A stretch of DNA of 64,000 nucleotides. Origin: Siderastrea siderea. Taxonomy: Eukaryota > Cnidaria > Anthozoa > Scleractinia > Rhizangiidae. Shown here piece after piece: positions 58,877 through 64,000 of this stretch. Every line of letters begins with the position of its first letter. Positions within the stretch are counted from its first letter, which is position 1. The notes under the pieces were generated by a model that saw only the letters and a list, made by a program, of their open reading frames with translations, did no database searches and was not told the origin of the DNA. The translations under genes were made by a program, and so were the position numbers. Where the stretch lies: assembly GCA_964030785.1 (NCBI GenBank), contig OZ034968.1:48197230-48261229 (forward strand). The letters run 5' to 3'.

Positions 58877-60922
58877 TTGATCCTGAAAACCAAGTTAAAT
58901 GGTATAGTTTTACCAAATGGATCCCACTTAAACTGTCTTCTTAATGCGGATGACTTAGTTTTGGTTTCTCACTCGGCCAAAGGTCTAGATAAGGCTCTTT
59001 CCGTTCCTTCACAATATTGTGAAAATTGGCTTCTATCTGTGAACCCAAAGCAAAACAAAAAAAGAAAGAAATGTAGGAACTCAATTCTTGATAAATATTT
59101 CTTTCAGATTAATAACCAAAAAATTGAAATTGTCAACAATTACGCTTATCTTGGAATCAACTTTTCTAATAACGAAAACTTTAAATCCTGTAAATTAAGG
59201 TGATTCCATTCAATTGCATTGCGCATCCTTTCTGCGCATCATTTTTTGCGTGATTAGCGCGCGCGCGCGTTCGGAACTTGATAGGTTTTCTATGGAAGCT
59301 GAGCTGTTCAGAGAAATAAATGGTCGTTTTCTCCTAAACGAACTCGGTGACCCCACTTTTTTATTCCATTTATTTAAGGAAAATACGACTTTACATGATA
59401 TATTCAAATTTGAAGAACTTTTCATCATTCAGTTTTGAAATATTCCAGTTGATTCACTGTAACAGTCAGATTTTAGGCGTTTCACTGGAACCGTGCAGAC
59501 GTTCCATATCCATTTGCTTATTATTTCAAATTAGTTTCATTGTTACGGCAATTTTAAGACGTTTTACTGTAACATTGTACTTCTATCATAAGAATAATGC
59601 TTATATTTCATTGCTACTTATAACTTTGTTGAAGTAATGGGTGTCTCTAGTACGAGGATAGGTTTTTTTTAAGATTGCTGTCTAAAGATAGCAAAGAACT
59701 TATATACTATAGCCCCGTAGCGTGAAATCAAACACGGTGACCCCCACTTTTTTTAGGTGTAATTAGTAACTGTGCAAAGTTTCAACAAATTCTCATTACA
59801 ACTTCTTTTTCGATGGAATCACCTTAAAGTCAATAGATAAGGTAAAACGATCCTTCCTTGCTACCCGTCGTTATTTCGATTTCTCCAAAGTACCACTTGA
59901 TATCACTAATAAACTTTTTAAATCTCTTTTTTTTTAACAATTCTTCTATACGGATCAGAGGTATGGGGGACCTATGATAAAGATGATTTAAGCACTTGGG
60001 AAAAAGATTTAATTGAAAAAACACATATTTTTCTTTTCAAGCAATCCTTACGAGTAAATAAACGATGTCCGAACGTTGCAGCCAGAAATGAACTTGGCAG
60101 ATTATCATTGAAATTGAATATTGACACTTCCATTTTAAAGTTTTGGATACATTTACAAAATTTACCAGGAAATAATATTGCAAAACAGTGTTTACAAATC
60201 TCAAAAGATATGGCTGATAAAAGCCAGCCAGGATTGTCACAGAAAATAAAAATGCTAAGTAACAAGTTTTCTTCTAGTTCCATGATTTTAAATGATAGCA
60301 ACACGAAAACGTTTGTCTCTTACGTTAGTCAAAATATGTGCAAAGCTTCAATTGACCACCAACTTTTACTTCTTAACTCGAACAGAAAACTTTGTTTCTA
60401 TACCCTTTTTAAATTAAACAGACACCACAAATACTGACTCTTTAGATGCTATTAAGAACCCCTCCATAGAACTGCTATTAATAAATGTCGTTTAGGGAAT
60501 CATCAACTCCACATTGAAACTGGAAGACATACTGTTCCTAAGACTACTGAAAAGTTAAGAATTTGTACTTTGTGCCAGTCTAATGATGTTGAGAATGAAT
60601 CTCATGTTCTGTTCTCTTGCGCACTTTCTAATAATTTCCGATCAAATTTTTTTGACGAAATTACTGGAAAATATAAATTCTTTAAAGACTTAAGTATTAA
60701 TTTAAAAATTTTGTTGCTTTTTAATAGCATCGATCCATTTATTTGTAGATCAGTTGCTGCTTTTGTCTTCGTTGTAATCATGAACTATAGGTATCAAACA
60801 TTATCACAAATGCACTTTGTGATAATTAACAATTAACTATAGTTATTAGGTAATGCTCGGTAATGCCATGTAGAGATATGGAAATACCTTAATAAATTGT
60901 TGTAGTTGTTGTTGTTGTTGTT
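58877..60922 (+). pseudogene. 5'-truncated CR1/L2-like LINE, RT to C-terminus, split by a MITE
   Basis: Starts inside the RT domain: NADDLVLVSHSAKGLDKAL is the RT catalytic motif with N in place of the usual Y. It continues NNYAYLGINFSN, is interrupted at 59199-59823 by a MITE, then resumes SFLATRRYFDFSKVPLDITN, LLYGSEVWG and CPNVAARNELG in other frames. It ends with an HIETGRH...CTLC...ESHVLFSC cysteine/histidine module near 60500-60620. It has several frameshifts and stops. The 3' end is AATAAATTG followed by (TTG)n, as in L2/CR1-type elements. Confidence 0.8.
59199..59823. mobile_element. 625-bp MITE with GGTGATTCCAT ends, inserted at TTAA
   Basis: The ends GGTGATTCCAT and ATGGAATCACC are perfect complements flanked by TTAA (59195-59198 and 59824-59827). 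It lies inside the LINE remnant: the frame before it (TGT AAA TTA) and after it (AAG TCA ATA) connect directly if the element and one TTAA are ignored, which confirms the boundaries. TA duplication by a mariner-type enzyme is an alternative reading, because TTAA is symmetrical. Confidence 0.85.
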
Positions 60923-62382
60923 ATATTTCAGACATGATGGCAAAGAAACCTAAACAAAGAAAAACCCACACTACTCATCATGTAGTCTAGTATGTATACT
61001 TGTTCATGTATTCTGTGTGGGACACAGACTGTAAATTTGCACAGACCAAACCGCTACCTTCACATTTGATTGTTATTTAATTTAACGTGAAGCTCTTGTT
61101 AAAATAACTGAAGATGTTCAAAATCTTAGCCCGAGTATGTTCTTACCATATTCGTGACATTTCCGACAATTAACATCAGCTTCAATGTTCTTAGAAAAAA
61201 ACATTTGAAAAAAAGAGCTGTAGGGATAACAGACATCCTTCCCCACCCCCAACAAACCCACACACACTGACGGGGCCTCGGTTGTAATTAACCTTGAAAT
61301 AAACTTCCCCACAAAGTAAGTGCGACTCGATTTAGCGTTAATCTCAGTCATTTCAACTGATTTTACCCATCAGGCAACAAAATATGTTCATGCTTCGAAC
61401 AATTTTACATGAAATATAGCTTAACTATAAGTGACATCCTCTCCTAGGGGAAGTTCCTACCGCATTTCTAAAAGCACGTGATTCACGTTTGATTTGTTTC
61501 GACTCTTTTTACTTTAGGTTAAAACTCAAAACCGTAAATTCGACTTAATAGCAAGGAAAAATTGGGCATATATCAAGTTTTACTCCGGCCGGCATGAGTG
61601 CGGCATAAGAATTATAGGAACTAATAAACAACAATCGAGGATGCCAAAGTTGTGCTAGGTCATAATATTACGCTGTTGGCTATCGCTATTCAAAGGTCGC
61701 CAGTGAGCACTTTATCGTGATATGGCTGTCACTCACAGTAAACAGGTGTAAATCTACTGTTGGGGACCCGTACGTGGAAACGATTAGTGAGGACGTAGAT
61801 TTGCTTTTAAAATTACTGTTCAGTTGCACGATGTTTTTGTTGGTTTCTGTTGGTGGTTCAAGAGTAACTTGATGACAAGAGCTCAAGAGCTCTCAAGTCA
61901 CTCTTCAACAGTTATCTGGAGAGACAACTCTCAAAAATGGGCGGTTAAGGCCCGCTTCAAACAATGCAAATGAGCAAAAGTTATCGCTTTGGTTAAAGGA
62001 TCCTAGTCAGGCACGCCTTTGTTATTGTTTTGAACTGAAATTTGCGATCAAATTACTCGTCGAACGTGACAAAACGTCTCAACAGTTCAACTGGTAAAAA
62101 TATAAATTGTAGCCTAAAGCTAAAATTTCTTCGCCTGTTTTTGAGTTTAGTGCCAGTTAAAGGGCTTTCGATTATTTTCAGCGCATTTTGGTGGCTGTTC
62201 AAAAAGCTAGAACTCAAAGAATGTTTGTGTTCGTAAGCCGGCCAGCCTCCCAGTCCGCCTACCCAAAAGCAAACTATGTTCAGCGAGCGCTCGCGGAATG
62301 TGATCTACAAGCTAATCTAGAATCATAAACGTTTGGAATCTTGTTTAATTGGGTATTCCTGACTTTCCCATCGCCATAAAAC
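60923..62382. other. non-coding stretch, no gene recognised
   Basis: No supported exon or repeat. Confidence 0.4.
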
Positions 62383-62960
62383 ACAAGAAAAGCCCCAGGG
62401 GCATTACCCCGCCGTTCCCCCCTCCCCTCGGGGTGTAAAAGATATTATGGTCACTCAAGATACACGCTCTAGCCTGTGTAGCAAAAGACGCGAAGAGTAT
62501 GTTTGGCCGAGCAAAAACCGGAGGTCTGGGGCAAGTGACCACCAAAAAAAATGGAAAATAATAAAAACAAGAAAAGCCCCAGGGGGCATTAACCCCGCCG
62601 TTATTCTCTCTGCCCTTGGGGTCCAAAATATATTACGGCCAGGTGATGGTGGTTTATCGTATCTTTTACGTGCTTACGATGATAATACAAGAAAAGCCCC
62701 AGGGGCATTAGACCCCGCCGTTGTTCTCCCTCCCCTGGGGGTGTAAAATATGTTACGGTCACTCAAGATAAAAGTCCTTGGGTGTGTAGCGAAAGACACG
62801 ACAAGTATTTCTTTGGCCGAGCGAAAACTGGAGGTCTGGGGCAAGTGACCACCAAAACAAAAAAAACAAGAAACGCCCCAGGGGCATTGGACCCCGCTGT
62901 TTTTCTCCTCCTCCCAGGGGGCAAAATATGTTACGGTCACTCAACATACGAGCCCAAGGC
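62383..62960. repeat. GC-rich tandem repeat, four diverged units
   Basis: Units start near 62383, 62569, 62687 and 62868 with ACAAGAAAAGCCCCAGGGGCAT, then CCCCGCCGTT, a CCTCCCCTGGGG block and TTACGGTCACTCAA. Two units also carry GGAGGTCTGGGGCAAGTGAC. Lengths alternate between about 185 and 118 bp, so some units are deleted. Each has short GC hairpins. Confidence 0.75.
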
Positions 62961-63337
62961 GTGTAAATTTTAAAGTTTGGGATTTATCGTACCTTTGACG
63001 TGTTTGCTGCCATTCCCCCTTACGTCTTCTCCGCACCCTTCTCCCTGTGATAACATGAATCCCTGATAGTATGAACCCCATCCCTCATTCCTTGGTCATC
63101 CCTTTGTCCTAGCTTTTGCGAAGAAGAACGTGACGAAATATTTTGACCGTAGCGTGACTCAGGTACGTCACGTTTTTTAAATAAACGAACTGACATGCCA
63201 GCGTAATTCTAAATAGCAAGGGCACGGAAATTTAAATAGATTTCTTGATAAAGAAACTTATTCTAAAATCTAAAGGAAACTGGTAGCTATGGGAAAAAAA
63301 CGTAAAAGTCTATTTTAGGCCGTGATTTGATGAGTGA

Positions 63338-63795
63338 TTTGGTGCAAGCAAGTTACTTCTCCGAAACGGCTTCTGTCTTTCAATGACGTAATGTTTATGT
63401 GCTACGGCACGTAGCTTGAATCATTGGCTTTCAAGGCTCGCTAGCACCTTCGTCCTTGCTCTCATCGAAGAGAAGTCAACTCCATTGAATTTCTTGTACT
63501 TTTCTACACAACTTTCCCTAAAGATTTTTGCGAAGCAAAGCAAAACTGCCCAGAAACTGCTTGCATTTCACTGTTGAATTATTCAACTTGGCGAAAGCAA
63601 GGGACTTCCCCGAATCGGCTTCTGTGTTTCAGTGATGTAATGTTTACGTGCCAGGGCAAGTTATTAGAATTCATGCCAGCTTCAAAGCTCGCTAGCACCT
63701 TCGTTCTTGCTTTCAGCGAAGCGGTTTTTATGCCATTAAATCGCCAGTAGTTTTCTACACCAACTTTCATGAAAATTCCGGCGAATAAACGCTAA
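63338..63795 (+). repeat. two diverged direct repeats of ~208 bp
   Basis: 63338-63545 and 63588-63795 share CGGCTTCTGT, TCAATGACGTAATGTTTATG, CTCGCTAGCACCTTCGT and TTTTCTACAC blocks in the same order. Confidence 0.7.
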
Positions 63796-63879
63796 ACGAA
63801 CGCACATTACCGGCAAGTATTGTTTTGACCGAGCGGAGGTCTGGGGCAAGTGACCACGACGACAAAAAAAAAAAAAAAA

Positions 63880-64000
63880 GGGGGTATTACTAGACCCCGT
63901 CCTGACGGCGGGGTAAAAACCACGGAAAAAAAAATGGGTATTACTAGACCCCGTCCTTACGGCGGGGTAAAAACGGGTATTACTAGACCCCGTCCTGACG
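63880..64000. repeat. tandem repeat GGGTATTACTAGACCCCGTCC, cut by the window end
   Basis: Three units of about 40 bp contain ACCCCGTCCTGACGGCGGGGT, a stable hairpin, and GTAAAAAC. A GGAGGTCTGGGGCAAGTGAC block just before it (about 63834) links it to the repeats at 62383. Confidence 0.8.

Noticed and set aside
63880..64000. Rho-independent terminators
   Set aside because: The GC hairpins followed by A/T runs are repeated satellite units in a eukaryotic genome.

Overview
This is eukaryotic nuclear DNA from an animal. It is AT-rich, has introns, and is crowded with transposons. The best fit is an anthozoan cnidarian such as a stony coral. That placement is inference, based on two compact FGF8-like genes, L1/Tx1- and CR1/L2-like LINEs and a high density of short inverted-repeat elements. 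No prokaryotic operon, CRISPR array or rRNA gene is visible.

The cellular genes are two fibroblast growth factor (FGF8/17/18-type) paralogues in divergent, head-to-head orientation: FGF-A on the minus strand (coding exons between 5666 and 2009) and FGF-B on the plus strand (17526 to 23291). Reading splice sites and phases by hand gives complete five-exon models of 271 and 273 residues. Both have a signal peptide split by a phase-2 intron, the same intron phases throughout (2, 0, 1, 0), the 104/107-bp FGF core exon and a basic C-terminal tail. About 11.9 kb of sequence without recognisable genes separates the two start codons and probably holds their promoters and enhancers.

The rest is mostly mobile DNA. 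(1) 108-1676: a fold-back element with about 620-bp arms and a second inverted-repeat element in its loop. (2) 11.2-11.6 kb: a pogo-like remnant and a dispersed-repeat fragment. (3) 28.4-28.9 kb: degenerate ~100-bp repeats that keep a TCACGTGA core. (4) 29554-30177: a MITE with TTAA duplication. (5) 31736-32015: a Harbinger-like MITE. (6) 34556-38972: three head-to-tail copies of a 1,469-bp TIR element inside one 9-bp target duplication; each copy carries a tRNA-Ser(GCT)-like sequence and a decayed SAP-like coding fragment. (7) 39073-40092: an element with subterminal repeat arrays and an 8-bp duplication. (8) 40378-43580: a 3.2-kb fold-back element whose arms are built of ~105-bp subrepeats. 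(9) 44530-44850: a MITE with a 9-bp duplication. (10) 46756-52017: a full-length L1/Tx1-type LINE with a perfect 14-bp duplication, an intact ORF1 and an ORF2 broken by two stop codons. (11) 55080-57046: a hairpin element invaded by a 1.8-kb fold-back element. (12) 58877-60922: a CR1/L2-like LINE remnant interrupted by a 625-bp TTAA-flanked MITE. (13) 62.4-64 kb: GC-rich hairpin-forming repeats running off the window end.

All exon models, element boundaries and target duplications were read by eye. No alignment, splice predictor or database search was run.
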